64,000 bases of DNA from Closterium sp. NIES-65 (GCA_948144175.1 CANXME010002585.1:117539-181538); one strand, 5' to 3'. Counted from the stretch's first letter, positions 21,740 through 33,661 are shown. Numbers and translations are program-made. The notes: a model not told the origin generated them from the letters alone.

Positions 21740-22412
21740 TCTGGCGGTCGTGAAGGTTAATATATCTGGGGAACGATACTCTCTGAATTTGTGAGGACTC
21801 CTCGGATGAATGAATTGCTAACCCAAAGCATGTGAATACCCAATCTGTGTCCCGTGTTGCTACGTTGCTGAGTTGGTCTGAATCTCTTCAATGGCTGGAC
21901 TTCTATTTGCGAGACAAATTGGGTTGGAGTTGGTGTGTCGCCGAATTGTCCTTGCTGCGCTGCGGGCCTTCCCAAATGTTGCTGCTGGTAAAACTGCTCG
22001 AGATGGCACAAATCACGAACCGCAGGGCGAAACCGGAATGCATCTGACATCTGGATTTCCCTGCGACTTCGCTGAATGGAGACGCAGATGTATGTGGCAC
22101 GTGGATTCCAGCAGCGACACATCCAGAATTACCGTGTCGGCCCCAAAACTGTCACCACTTTCGTGTGATTGGTCGAGGGTTTTGAGCGGGTTTTTGACGC
22201 GATTGGTTCTCGATTTCCCCACCGAACCTGTCTCTTGGGTTTCCCGAACCTACATTTTTTTCGTTGACTTCGTTGTGTAATTCGGGGTGTGGCCTGATGT
22301 TCTGATTGCTTCTATATGGCCGATCTGTTTCATCTTCAGCAGGTGCAGCTTAATTTAACCGGGGTTCTTCCCCTAGATCTACCTTAAAAGATACACGACA
22401 TCATACACTACC

Positions 22413-22553
22413 CAGCAATCGTTTGTGTTCTGCCCACGGTTCGACTTATCTGAATGGGTACAGGTGTTTTGGCCTTCGTCTGGAGAGTTGGTTCGATCGA
22501 CAGTACAGATGCACGATGCAATCATGCAACACCTGACCCTGGACATGGGCTGT
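22413..22553 (+). repeat. Dispersed repeat R2, copy 2
   Basis: It shares ordered words with 9517-9612, with an extra block of about 40 bp in the middle. The class is unknown. Confidence 0.55.
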
Positions 22554-22875
22554 CTACCAGTCAGACATTCGTTTGTTATTCGCTAAGAACATTGTGCGAT
22601 GTTCTGATGGCAGTAGTCCATAACAATATCTTTTCGAGCTTGATATCTAAACATTTATCCTAGTATGATTTTCTCTGTTGCAGTATGCGTGTTTCTACGC
22701 CTCATATCAGGCAACCTTATGACGCGGTTAAAGTGCTCGACCAAAAAATATTGATCCGATCACCGCACTGAAGCACCCCTGTTTCATACGAAAGGTACAC
22801 AACCGTTTACAACCGCCCCAAAAAGACGAGCCAGGGCGATCGATTCTCCACTTTTACCGTGCCCTTATATCAGAC

Positions 22876-22965
22876 TTGCCTGGTAAAACTAGCAAAGGAT
22901 TTCAGTTCGATATAATTTTTCTGTGTGAGCCTGATGTGAGGTATGCTTAATATGAGGTGTAGGAA
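22876..22965 (+). repeat. Dispersed repeat R1, copy 1
   Basis: It aligns over about 85 bp with 34097-34184 (TTGCCTGGTAAAAC, then GATTTTTC or ATTTTTCTG, GTGA(G/A)CCTGAT, GAGG). The two copies lie on either side of Copia-4. Confidence 0.6.
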
Positions 22966-23189
22966 CACACTTTATGTTGAGTAAAATGTAGAACTGGCAT
23001 TTCCATTATGCTTTTCCATGTCCCTATAAACAGTAAGGGAAAGGCAACACTGTGCTTCTTCGTACAGCCATGGCTTACTACAGAAAAGAATATCAAACTA
23101 GTGCACTGACATCAACTCATCAATCTTTTTGGACCAACCATAAAAAATCCAGTCCAAGGGCTTATTCATACGGCCTCATATCAAGATTG

Positions 23190-23614
23190 TGTTGGAATAA
23201 CCGAAAGGTTATATAAAGCATTCCCGAAGCTGTTCCACTGTACCAGTACCGCAATAGCTCATATAGAGCATGCGGAATGTTGAGAGTCACACGAAGGTCA
23301 ACCGTCTGAGAAAGTCAACGGTCGTGACCCTTGACAATCAAGTAACCGCGCGACAGTTAACTCACTGCAACATGGTAACTGTTGAGCATAGCAATAGTCA
23401 CAATTACTGTAGCCATGCAATACAGTTAATAAGGGAATGTACCCCTCAGAGTACATGGCTAGCTAGTTTTCTACTTAATCTCTTGTACTCCTATCTTTCA
23501 ATAATCTTGTTTACTTTCAATCATTATTCAACAAGGTCACTACAGAGACTTTATTGTCTCCTCACAGACTTAACAGATTCTATCCTATCCACTGAATCCT
23601 TGGTTATATCAGCA
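23190..23614 (+). repeat. Copia-4 5' LTR (425 bp)
   Basis: TGTTGGAATAACC ... TATATCAGCA. It is nearly identical to the 3' LTR; a few substitutions and one single-base length difference are visible. Confidence 0.94.
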
Positions 23615-23717
23615 TGGTATGAGAGCCAGAGTGGATTGTACGATCTGTCAAGTCCTCGTTCTTCTTAGAACAACCCCTTTATAAAGTTATTCATTACACC
23701 TCAAAGTCTGCAATCCT

Positions 23718-24960
23718 ATGGCTCCTGAAAGAAAAGCTACAGCAGACTCACCGGGCCCACCACCAGCATCGACTAACGCGCCATCAGCGGTGACCTCCGT
23801 CAGCGCCGCTGTCGTTGAGGAACTAGTCGCACGCATCAACGCTCTTGAGAGCCATCAAGCAATGAGCGTTGACGGCTCAAGCTATGCACGTGGCGTTGCT
23901 GGACTTCCTCTCCCTAGAGAAGACCGGCGAATCAACTCCGAGAGATCCTTCACCTTTGACAATCGTCAAGGGTCAGCTCCTGCACACGACAACCCACAAC
24001 GCTCACAGTCAGACATTGCTTCAATGCAAACCAAATTTGTAGTGACTTCAAAATTAAAGACCTCGACTCCTTTCGATGGAAAGGACTTCTACACGTGGAG
24101 TTTCGAGTTCGAGCTTCTCGCGACAACCGCTCAAATCTGGATGTACTACGACGGAAGCCTACCTTTTCCCTCGGAAGGTACCATCCGGGAGAAGCATCAA
24201 TACTACCAAGAATCCCTCCTCGCGTACACCGCTCTCCTTCGCAATCTCTCACCTGAAGAGCAGCTGGGCATTTGCCCTTATAAGACGGAGTGGGCTCCCG
24301 CGCAAGCCTCCTGGGAACACCTGCGCAACTCATACATGGCAAGAGATCCAGTTACGATGAGCCGTCTACTCAGCCAACTGACTTCAGTTAAAATGAAGCA
24401 AGGGGAGAAAGCGGGACCGTATGTCAACCGGTGCCGCAATCTGCGTGACCAAGTCAAGAAATGCGGTGGGACTTTCCCCGATAACATGTTCATCTCGATG
24501 GTCATCTCTGGCCTCGGCCCCGACTGGCGATAATGTCAGTCACTCCTTTGCGCCCGGGCAACCTTATCAGAGTCGGCTCTGTGCGCCACGCTTCTTTCGT
24601 AGCAGAAGGAAATCGACCAGTACAACGAGAAGAATGTTAAACGGGAGAAATTAGTCTTCTAAACAGGAGCATCACAAGGGGAACAACGCGGAAAGAAGGG
24701 AGCTTTCTGCAAATACTGCAAGAATTCTGGCCACTCTATCGACCAGTGCTACAAGCGTCAGGCTGCTGACGAGCGGCGCAACGCCTCCAGCCAGCAACCA
24801 TCGACGCAGACAAAGCCCTCCGCCACTCTGTCGCCTCCTTCCGTCGCCAGCACTTCCCAATCCTCTGCACTCATCACGGCGAAGGACAAAGGAAAAGGGA
24901 CAATCATAAGCTGCATGGCTCGACACAACAGAGGGTCCCGTTACTAGGATCGAACAACAT
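23718..24960 (+). pseudogene. Copia-4 gag, frameshifted
   Basis: The frame opens at 23718 (MAPERKATADSPG) and shows a coiled-coil N-terminus and a UBN2-type gag core (TPFDGKDFYTWSFEFE). It ends at a TAA at 24531-24533 just after GLGPDWR, where related gags continue. The following frames carry a CCHC knuckle CKYCKNSGHSIDQC (near 24710-24750), so gag once continued. One or more indels near 24530 and stop codons near 24655 and 24943 break it. Confidence 0.82.
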
Positions 24961-26792
24961 TCACTTGCGACGATCCCATCAACCCCGTTGCGCCCAGTCC
25001 AGACAATGACCCAACAGCTTTTACCTGGCCCTCTCGCCCCTCAGACATTCCTCCCGACTTCGAGCTCCCTCCCCCTACTCCGGAATCGCCGTCGAGCATT
25101 TCCGCAAACAGATATTTCGCCCTCTCACCGTACACCGGCGACCTCGATCGCATCGTCACACCCAAGATCGCCAACCTCGCCCGCCAGCGCTACGAGGATC
25201 TGGACACATGGTACCTCGACAGTTGCTGCGGACAACACATGGTGGGATCGCCAAGGTTCATCAGCAACTCCCGACGCATGCGACGACCCTACGAAATCAC
25301 TGCCGCCAACAATGGAAAAATGAAGGCATATGAGATTGGCGAAATCTACCTCGAGGCCGATGACACGAAGTTCACCATTCACATCGGGGACGTTCTCGTC
25401 GCCCCTGATCTACAATACAACTTACTCTCATCAGCTCAACTCATGCGGTGCGGAATCGACATTCGCAGCAATCGGAAGGAAAAGACCTTCGAGCTCTTCC
25501 ACAACGAAACTTAGATCGGAAAGACGATCGATAACGATGGAGTCTTCGTGCTGCAATTTTCGGCTCAGGGCACCACCGGCGACTCCCACCACACACTACT
25601 ACTGAAAACAACTCCCACGCAGCCGCCGACATGGTCACATCCCGACGAGATGGACCTCGAACGACCAACCTCCGACGGCCTTCTACGCTTGCGCACTGTC
25701 CCGACTGCCTCGACCTCCAACCCTGCAGAAACCGAAACCTGCCACAATGGAAGAAGACATCGGCACGTCAAGACCTGCAACTCAACCAACCGAGGAAAAC
25801 AAGACAGCGGAGACACACTGGCCGGGCTGGAACACTTCCGAGCCCGCGCTCGGACCCTGGGGAGAAGTACTAACTCCAGAAGAAGCAGCCGCAAGTTGGA
25901 GGGAAGCAGTTCGAGCAGAGGAAGTTGGCGCCAGAGGAGGATGGGGCACCACGGCCGAAGCAGAACAAAGGCACGCGGAAGCAGCTGGTTTTCCTCCTGC
26001 GGAAGTTGCCGTCGTCGACCCATACTGGGCAACTCGCGGCACCTGCTGGGGAGGTCCACCTCTCCCAGATCAATACGCCCCTGACACACCCGAGCAAAGG
26101 AAAAAAGGGTCAGAAGAAGAAGAAGCCTACGAATTTATGGGAGAACCAACAGAGTTACCTAAACCTACCGACGAGCCGGAGCCGCTAGTACAAGGACCAC
26201 AAGAAATTGAGGTCATCGGCGCTAAATACAGTTACTTCAGAATCCCCGTGAAGGGACTCCCAGTTCGGAAATGGCCCAACCAATGCCTGCTCGTTAGCGG
26301 AGACCAAGTCGAAGCCGGCGACACCGACGACATCATCGGTATTCCCCGCATGCTTCTAGAGCGAAATGCAATTCGCGCGCTCGCCGCTGACATCGACTCC
26401 GCCACCGACGCAGGACCTGAAGGGAGGCAAACGACGAAACAACACGGCAAAAATATTATCAAAGGACAATCGGTTACCGTGCGGACCCAGAAACATGGCA
26501 CCAATGGCTCGGCCATCCCTCCCACGCCACGCTCAAAAACTCGCTCAAAGCAGGAGTCTTCGACAACGACGCGCTTCTCCTCCCTCGAAACGGCTCGCTT
26601 ACCGCGGACTCACCTAACCCGCCATGCACCGTCTTCCCAACCGCGTCGCTCAATCACTAGGCGTTCCCCGAATTGCCCCCAGGGTATGAACGCTACAAGC
26701 CGCTGGACAAAGTCTACAGTGACTTTATGGTGCTCAGCAAGGAGGGGCTTGACGGGGAGCAGTACAGACTTACTTTCATCGACGCATCTACT
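24961..26792 (+). pseudogene. Copia-4 protease, extra acidic region and pre-integrase segment
   Basis: The protease active site reads LDSCCGQHM (near 25210) where a Gly after Asp-Ser is expected, so the catalytic loop is altered. The frame ends with TAG near 25513. From about 25750 to 26450 a Glu/Pro/Gly-rich open stretch without known domain separates protease from the pre-integrase block (HQWLGHPSHATL, near 26500). The integrase start (DKVYSDFMVLSKEG, near 26710) follows, cut at 26792 by the inserted compound element. Confidence 0.75.
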
Positions 26793-26937
26793 TTCAGAAT
26801 GTTATGTTTGTCTAGCCTGCAGTGGGGTACTCAATAGTGAGTACAGCCCAACTTAGGGTTTCCTATATGTACTCAACTGCTTGCTAGTGAACCCCTCTCT
26901 TCTTCATTCTAAACTTTCCTATTCTCGTTTCTTCTCA
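26793..26937 (+). repeat. First LTR of the compound element (145 bp)
   Basis: It starts TTCAGAATGTTATG, lacking one base of the usual TGTCAGAATG start, and ends TTCTCA before the primer-binding site. Confidence 0.82.
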
Positions 26938-27179
26938 TGCTATCAGAGCAGGTCGATCCCCTTGGATCGATCCTGTGGGTGGGCTCACCACCTCGTTGCT
27001 TCCGCTGCAACTTCCACTGCTACTCTCTGTGCCGCACGCCTCGTGGCGTGCGGCAGTTTTTCTTCCCGCCGTGCGCCCTGAGGCGCGCGGCGGTTTTCTG
27101 CCCGCCGTGCGCCCCATGGCGCGCGGCGGTTCTCTGCCCGCTGTGCGCCCCGATGCGCGCGGCGGGCTTCTGCCCCGTC

Positions 27180-27480
27180 ACTCGGCGCGTCGCCCTCGGG
27201 AGGCGTTGCGACGGGCGACGGGGACCCGCGCGTCGCCCTCCGTCGCCCGTCGTGGCCTGCGCGCGGCCCGTACAGGCTGCGTGCGGCCCGTAAGGGCTGC
27301 GCCAAACCCGGACGCGGCCCGTACGGGCTGCGCCAGGCCAGCGCGCGGCTCGTACGGGCTGCGCCAGGCCCGCGCGCGGCCCGTACGGGCTGCGCCAGGC
27401 CCGCGCGCGGCTCGGGCTGCCTACGCGCGATTCGGGCGGCTGTGCCAGGCCCGTGGGCGGCCCTTTCCTTGCTGCCCCTG
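27180..27480 (+). repeat. GC-rich tandem repeats in the first interior of the compound element
   Basis: Imperfect copies of GCGCGGCCCGTACGGGCTGCGCCAG-like units. They contain the palindrome CCCGTACGGG several times and would fold into stable hairpins. Open frames across them are by-products. Confidence 0.7.
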
Positions 27481-28208
27481 CCCTCCCCGCTGTCCCCCGT
27501 GCTTCTACTGGCGCCCCACCCCTCCTACAGCCCGTTCTCTTGAATTAGGGTTTGGGGGTGAGGGGTATGGGGGTGAAGCCACTGTGTGCCGTTCCCTGCT
27601 CCTCCTCCTCCTCCGTCTCCCTGTGCTGTAGCTGCCGCTGAGGGGGGGTGGACTTGGTGGAGCCGTTGGAGTGGTACTAAGGGGGGGTGAAGGGGGAGTG
27701 GAGCTAGCGGTGTAGCAGCGGGTGTGTGTCAGGGGGAGTGGGATAGTTTGGGGAGGTTGAAGGGGGTGGCCGCCGTGAAGCCAGCAGCTCCAGTCGCCCG
27801 TGAGACCGTTGCGCCAGTCGCCCGTGAGACCGTTGCGCCAGTCGCCCATGAGCCCGTTGCTCCAGTCGCCCGTGAGTGCGTTGCTCGTCTGCCGCTACTT
27901 TTAGCCGCGGAGACAGTTACTCCAGTAGCCCGTGTGCCAGTTGCTCCAGTTGCCAGTGTGCCAGTTGCTCAAGTTGTGCCGTGTGCCAGCAGCTTCAGCT
28001 GCCGCCCACTACCTCCTCTCCTCTCATAGTCTCTTTCCTCCTCCTCACTTGCCCGTTGTGACTACCACTAGCTTTGCTCATAATTGTGAACTTTAAACTA
28101 TTGCTTCTTGAACTTGTGCTCAGAATGTGTGGTGACATTGTGATCCACCCTGAGCTTGTACTGCTTTGCTTGCTCTGCTGATTACACCCCACTTTGGCTA
28201 TGGGGGTG

Positions 28209-28333
28209 TGTCAGAATATTATGCTCTAGCCTGTAGTGGGATGCTCTATAGCGAGTACAACCCTTCTAGGGTTTGCTATTTGTATCCTCATTCTTGCTAG
28301 TGCAATCCTCTTCTTTCTTTTAAAACTTTCACA
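28209..28333 (+). repeat. Middle LTR of the compound element (125 bp)
   Basis: TGTCAGAATATTATG ... ACTTTCACA, preceded by the polypurine tract and followed by the primer-binding-like TGTTATCAGAG. It therefore has the junction sequences of both a 3' LTR and a 5' LTR. Confidence 0.85.
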
Positions 28334-28419
28334 TGTTATCAGAGTGGTTCCGATCCTAGGACCCCACTGCTTCCGCTGCTACTCTGTGCTCGGCACGCCC
28401 CGTGGTGTGCCCCTCGCGC

Positions 28420-30020
28420 TTCTCTTAGCGGCCCCGTTGCCGCCCTTCCTAGCCCCTCGCAGTCCCTTCGCGGCCCCGTTGCCGCCCTTCCAGGCCCCTC
28501 GCGGCCCCTTCGCGGCCCCGTCGCCACCCCTTTCGCGGCCCGTCGCCGCCCTTCCGCGGCCCCGTCGCCGCCCTTTCAGCGGCCCCGTCGCCGCCCTTCC
28601 GCGGCCTCATCGCCGCCCTTTCAGCGGCCCCATCGCCGCCCTTTCAGCGGCCCCGTCGCCGCCCTTCCGTAGCCCCGACGCCGCCCTTTCCACGGCCCCA
28701 TCGCCGCCCTTCAGCGGCCCCGTCGCCGCCCTTCCGCGGCCCCGTCGCCGCCCCTTCAGCGGCCCCGTTGCCGCCACCCCTTCAGCGGCCCCGTCGCCGC
28801 CCTTCAGCGGTCCTGTCGCCGCCCTTTCAGCAGCCCCGATGCCGCCCTTTCCGCGGCCCCGTCGCCGCCCCTTACAGCGGCCCCGTCGCCGCCCTTTCAG
28901 CGGCCCCGACGCCGCCCTTTCCGCGGCCCGGTCGCCGCCCCTTACAGCAGCCCTGTCGCCGCCCTTTCAGCGGCCCCGACGCCGCCCTTTCCGCGGCCCC
29001 GTCGCCGCCCCTTACAGCGGCCCCGTCGCCGCCCTTCAGCGGCCCCGACGCCACCCTTTCCGCGGCCCCGTCGCCGCCCCTTACAGCGGCCCCGTCGCCG
29101 CCCTTTCAGCGGCCCCGACGCCGCCCTTTCCGCGGCCCCGTCGCCGCCCCTTACAGCGGCCCCGTCGCCGCCCTTCAGCGGCCCCGACGCCGCCCTTTCC
29201 GCGGCCCCGTCGCCGCCCCTTACAGCGGCCCCGTCGCCGCCCTTTCAGCGGCCCCGACGCCGCCCTTTCCGCGGCCCCGTCGCCGCCCCTTACAGCGGCC
29301 CCGTCGCCGCCCTTCAGCGGCCTCGACGCCGCCCTTTCCGCGGCCCCGTCGCCGCCCCTTACAGCGGCCCCGTTGCCGCCCTTTCAGCGGCCCCGACGCC
29401 GCCCTTTCCGCGGCCCCGTCGCCGCCCCTTACAGCGGCCCCGTCGCCGCCCTTCAGCGGCCCCGACGCCGCCCTTTCCGCGGCCCCGTCGCCGCCCCTTA
29501 CAGTGGCCCCGTCGCCGCCCTTCAGCAGCCCCGACGCCGCCCTTTCCGCGGCCCCGTCGTCGCCCCTTACAGCGGCCCCGTCGCCGCCCTTTCAGCGGCC
29601 CCGACGCCGCCCTTTCCGCGGCCCCGTCGCCGCCCCTTACAGCGGCCCCGTCGCCGCCCTTCAGCGGCCCCGACGCCGCCCTTTCCGCGGCCCCGTCGCC
29701 GCCCCTTACAGCGGCCCCGTCGTCGCCCTTTCAGCGGCCCCGACGCCGCCCTTTCCGCGGCCCCGTCGCCGCCCCTTACAGCGGCCCCGTCGCCGCCCTT
29801 TCAACGGCCCCGACGCCGCCCTTTCCGCGGCCCCATCGCCGCCCCTTACGCGGCCCCGTCGCCGCCCCTTCAGCGGCCCCGTTGCCGCCACCCCTCCAGC
29901 GGCCCCGTCGCCGCCCTTCAGCGGCCCCGTCGCCGCCCTTCAGCGGCCCCGTCGCCGCCCTTCAGCGGCCCCGTCGCCGCCCTTCCTCGGCCCCCTCGCC
30001 GCCTACAGCGGCCCCGGCCC
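28420..30020 (+). repeat. 1.6-kb minisatellite (about 22-23 bp units, higher-order about 67 bp)
   Basis: The base unit is CAGCGGCCCCGTCGCCGCCC with CTT or CTTT ends. It is arranged in a higher-order triplet of variants: GCGGCCCCGACG, CCGCGGCCCCGTCG and CCCCTTACAGCGG. The repeat keeps more than one reading frame open for hundreds of codons (28236-30272 and 28768-30435), but the products are Pro/Arg-rich repeats without domain or conserved start. I treat them as non-coding. Confidence 0.88.
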
Positions 30021-30206
30021 TGCCCCGGCCCTGCCCCGGCCATGCCCCGCCGCCAGCCGCGGCGCACCGGGGGCACGTGCACCGCCCCCCCCCCCCCTTT
30101 TCCCGTCGCCCGTCGCGGCTCCTTCGGGGGCCGCAACCTGGGGGGGGGGGGGGCGAGCGTCGCCCCTTCTGCCGCCTGCTTTGGCGCCCTGGGAGGCCGC
30201 GCGTCG

Positions 30207-30238
<32 letters not shown>
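30207..30238 (+). repeat. Poly-C run, 32 C
   Basis: An uninterrupted C32 at the end of the minisatellite part of the compound element. Its length is liable to sequencing and replication error. Confidence 0.85.
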
Positions 30239-30241
<3 letters not shown>

Positions 30242-30894
30242 CTACCCGCCATCCCCCCCTGCCCTGTGTTAGGGTTTGGGGGTGGCAAGAAGGGGGTGAC
30301 GGGTGTGTGGTCTCCCCTGCTCCTCCTCCTCCTTCGTCTCCCACTGCTGCAGCTGTCGCTGAGGGGGGTGGATGTGTGGGAGCCTGGGGTTTAGGGTTTA
30401 AGGGGGGTAGTGTGGGAGTGGAGCTAGGGTTTTGAGGGAGGTGGATGTGTGGGCGTCTGGGGTTTAGGGTTTACGGGGGTGCTGTGGGTGTAGGGTTAGG
30501 GTTTGAGCAGGGGGTGTGTGAGAGGGGCGTTGGGCAGCTGGGGGAGGTTGCGTGGAGGCAGCCGTCTTGTCGTCAGCAGCACCAGCAGTCCGGAGGCTAC
30601 AATCTCCGGTAGTCGCCAGTCGCCTGTGGGTCAGTTGCTCGTCTGCCGCTACTTTTAGCCGCGGAGCCAGTTACTCCTGTAGTCCGGGCCTTTGTTTAGG
30701 TAGCCACTGAGCCAGCAGCTCGTCTGTGTGTCTGCAGCGTTAGCAGTCGCCTCCCATCTTCTCTCCCCCACAGTCTCTCCTCCTCCTCACTTGCCCTCTG
30801 TGATTAGCTCTAGCCTTACTTACCTATTGTGAACTCCTGCTCTATGCCTGCTTGCTCATTGTGCTGATTACACCCCACTTTGGCTATGGGGGTG

Positions 30895-31030
30895 TGTCAG
30901 AATGTTATGTTTGTCTAGCCTGCAGTGGGGTACTCAATAGTGAGTACAGCCCAACTTAGGGTTTCCTATATGTACTCAACTACTTGCTAGTGAACCCCTC
31001 TCTTCTTCATTTTCATTCTCAATTTTCACA
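30895..31030 (+). repeat. Third LTR of the compound element (136 bp)
   Basis: It starts TGTCAGAATGTTATG after CTATGGGGGTG and ends AATTTTCACA, followed by the target duplication CTACT. Confidence 0.88.
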
Positions 31031-31035
31031 CTACT

Positions 31036-33654
31036 CGCTACGTCTGGGCCGTCAACACCGACAGCAGGTCTCTGGCCTTCGAGTGCTTCATTGCGTGGAT
31101 GAAGCGGGCTGAGCGACAGTCTGGTCTCAAACTCAAAACCTGGCAGACGGACGGAGCCTTGGAGTTCTTCTCAGACGAGTTCAAGGAGCTCCTCAAGCAG
31201 AAGGGGATTGAGCACCTGGTGTCCCTGCCCTACGCTCACCAACAGCAAGGAGTAGCAGAACGGACAAACAGAAGCCTCGCCACGCGGATGTGGGCCCTGA
31301 TGAAGTAGTCGGCCATCCCAACAAAATATTGGCCGTTTGCGATGAATCACGCTGTTCGGCTGCACAACTTGCTGTCCTCGCGAAGCCTTGAGAGCAACAA
31401 CTCTCCCTACCGAGTATGGACGGGCAGAAAAGCAGATACACGCCTGCTTCGGGTGTTTGGCTGCATGGTACAGTACAGACCCCACACTGCGAGAACCAGA
31501 AAATTTGTTGACCGGGCACGATGGGGCATCCATCTCGGGATCGAGAAGGAATTCAAGGTGTGGATCGTGCTGGACTACGTGACACACGAGGTGACGAAAT
31601 CACGTGACTGCATCTTCTACGAGAAGCTGACTTTGCCCCTTTTTAAGGAACACCAAGAAGCCGACAAACTTCCCGAGAGGCTCTTCGAGGGGCACCGCAG
31701 CTTCGCCACGTCACACGACGAAGCTGACCTGGCCGAGGATACAGACGCACCTGATGTCACCCCAATGGACTCCGCTCCGAGCATCCCCCTCACAAGCCAA
31801 TTCGGGACTCCGATATTCATATCTCTACACCAACCCGATCCTAACGATACAACTCGCGCGGCTCACGACTACAACAGCGAGGCGCGCCGATCGCCTGATG
31901 CCGAGTTACCACAACCCAACTTGTCGCAGGATACCCTCCGCCTCGACAACGACAGCGATGACGACGTGGTCGAAGTTACCAGCTTCCACGACTATGACCG
32001 ACTTCACTACGAAAAGACTGACGAAACCGGTCTCCGCGTTCTCGGCCTCGCCGTCGCTGTTCGCCACACCTCGCCCAAGGAACCAACCACAGTCCGCCAA
32101 GCCCTGTCTAGCCCCGACAGTGAAAAATGGAGAACAGCCATGGCCGCCGAAATCACGTCGCTGAAGAAACGTGGCACCTGGAAGCTAGTCCCTCGGTCAT
32201 CGGCAAAGGGGAGAAAAATTCTCTGCGGAAAATGGGTTTTCCGCATCAAAACACTCGCAGATGGCTCGGTCGACAAGTACAAGGTGCGTTGGGTAGTTCG
32301 GGGATTTGAGCAAACACACTTGGTGGATTTCACGCTCACCTATGCTCCAGTCGGCCGCCACACCTCGGTACGCATTCTCATCTGCATCGCCGCCGTCAAA
32401 CAGCGACCGCTCCGGCAAATCGACGTCGGCAGCGCCTTCCTCTACGCTCCCGTCGACGCCATCATTTTTGTCGAGCAGCCGCACGTATTCGAAGAAAACG
32501 ATGGCGCTATGTGCCTCCTCCAAAAATCCCTCTACGGAATCAAGCAGGCGCCTCGTCTATGGCAGCAGTACCTCCATTCCGTCCTCCTTGAGCTCGGCTT
32601 CACTCAGCTGCCGCACGACCTCGGAATGTACAGACGGGAATCGCGCGGGAAACTCATACTCCTCGTCGCCTATGTCGACGACCTTCTCTACACCGGCGAC
32701 GACACGGAGCTTCTGGACCAGTTTGAGGCCGACATAAAAAAGGAGCTGGAGGTAACAATCAATCACAATGTCACCCAGTTTCTCGGCCGCAATGTGACTC
32801 AGTCCGCCTCCTCCATTCACCTCTCCGCCACCAAGTACGTCGAAACACTCGCAAAGCGCTTCTCCATCGCACCAATCAACCTCACTACCCCCTATCGCAC
32901 TCCTCCTCCTAACCACGAGCCATACAACACACCGCTCTCTCCCGACAACCATCGTCTCTATCAGCAGCAGCTGGGATGTCTCCTGTTCGCCGCCGTCACG
33001 TGCCGGCCCGATCTCTCCTACGTCGCAAGCCAGCTCGCACAGTACCTGAAGCGACCTGAAGGGGAGAATCTACTAGATCTACGCCGAGCACTACAGTACT
33101 TCATCTCCACTCCCGACGTCGGCCTCACTTACGAAGCTAACCTCACCGCTACTCTGCAGCTCCATGGCTACGTAGATGCCGACCACGCTGGAGATGTTGA
33201 CAACCGACGCTCCCACACAGGATTCATTTTTCAACTCCAACGAGCGGGACTCATCTCCTGGAACTCTCAGAAGCATGAACTCATCGCCCTTTCGTCAGCA
33301 GAAGCAGAATTCATCGCAGCTAGCGCAGCTGTTCGCGAAGGACTGTACCTGATGGAGCTCCTGCAAGAAGCGAAAGTGACGATGAACGGGTACTTCTCGT
33401 TACTCTGCGACAATCAGAGCGCGATAAAAATCGCAAACAAACCCGGCTTCGTCAACCGCACCAAGCACATCGCCCTTCGTTACTTCTTCGTGAAGGATGA
33501 AATCGACAAAGGGAAAGTCAAGCTGACGTACTGCCCGACCGGTGACATGGCAGCTGACTTCTTAACGAAGAAGCTACCACGTCAGCAGTACCAACCCTAC
33601 GCCGACCTCTGCGGGATCACCAAGAAATCCCACGTGGCCCACCTTCAGGAATGA
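31036..33654 (+). pseudogene. Copia-4 integrase C-part, reverse transcriptase and RNase H
   Basis: Integrase resumes after the insertion with WQTDGALEF and GVAERTNRS. An in-frame TAG (31306-31308) interrupts it. The frame is then open for 770 codons (31342-33654). RT contains WVFRIKTLADG, LYGIKQAPRLW and YVDDLL (near 32670-32690). RNase H contains YVDADHAGD, SSAEAEF and DNQSAIKIA (33160-33440). The last codons reach the polypurine tract. RT-RNase H looks undamaged, but without a continuous upstream frame it cannot be made as a normal polyprotein. Confidence 0.9.
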
Positions 33655-33661
33655 AGGGGAG

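Larger units (their letters stand above)
21740..23184. other. Intergenic spacer holding two dispersed repeat copies
   Basis: This is the upstream side of the root-cap-like gene. It contains R2 copy 2 (22413-22553) and R1 copy 1 (22876-22965). I see no convincing gene; the short open frames here lack recognisable domains. Confidence 0.6.
26793..31030 (+). mobile_element. Non-autonomous three-LTR compound retroelement inserted in Copia-4 integrase
   Basis: The LTRs lie at 26793-26937, 28209-28333 and 30895-31030. The outer flanks CTACT (26788-26792 and 31031-31035) form a perfect target duplication. Primer-binding sites TGCTATCAGAGC and TGTTATCAGAGT follow the first and second LTR. The same polypurine end (TTTGGCTATGGGGGTG) precedes the second and third LTR. 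Neither interior encodes gag or pol; both hold GC-rich tandem repeats and a CT-rich tail. The outer LTRs resemble each other more than the middle one, which fits a recombinant tandem of two related elements or an insertion by homologous exchange. Confidence 0.85.

Noticed and set aside
20285..21794. Plus-strand ORFs of 218, 255 and 189 codons opposite the root-cap-like gene
   Set aside because: Mirror frames of a GC-rich coding region. The minus strand has the signal peptide and family motifs.
28236..30435. Long Pro/Arg-rich ORFs of 678 and 555 codons
   Set aside because: They are overlapping frames of the same minisatellite inside a non-autonomous retroelement, with no domain, no conserved start and no independent support.
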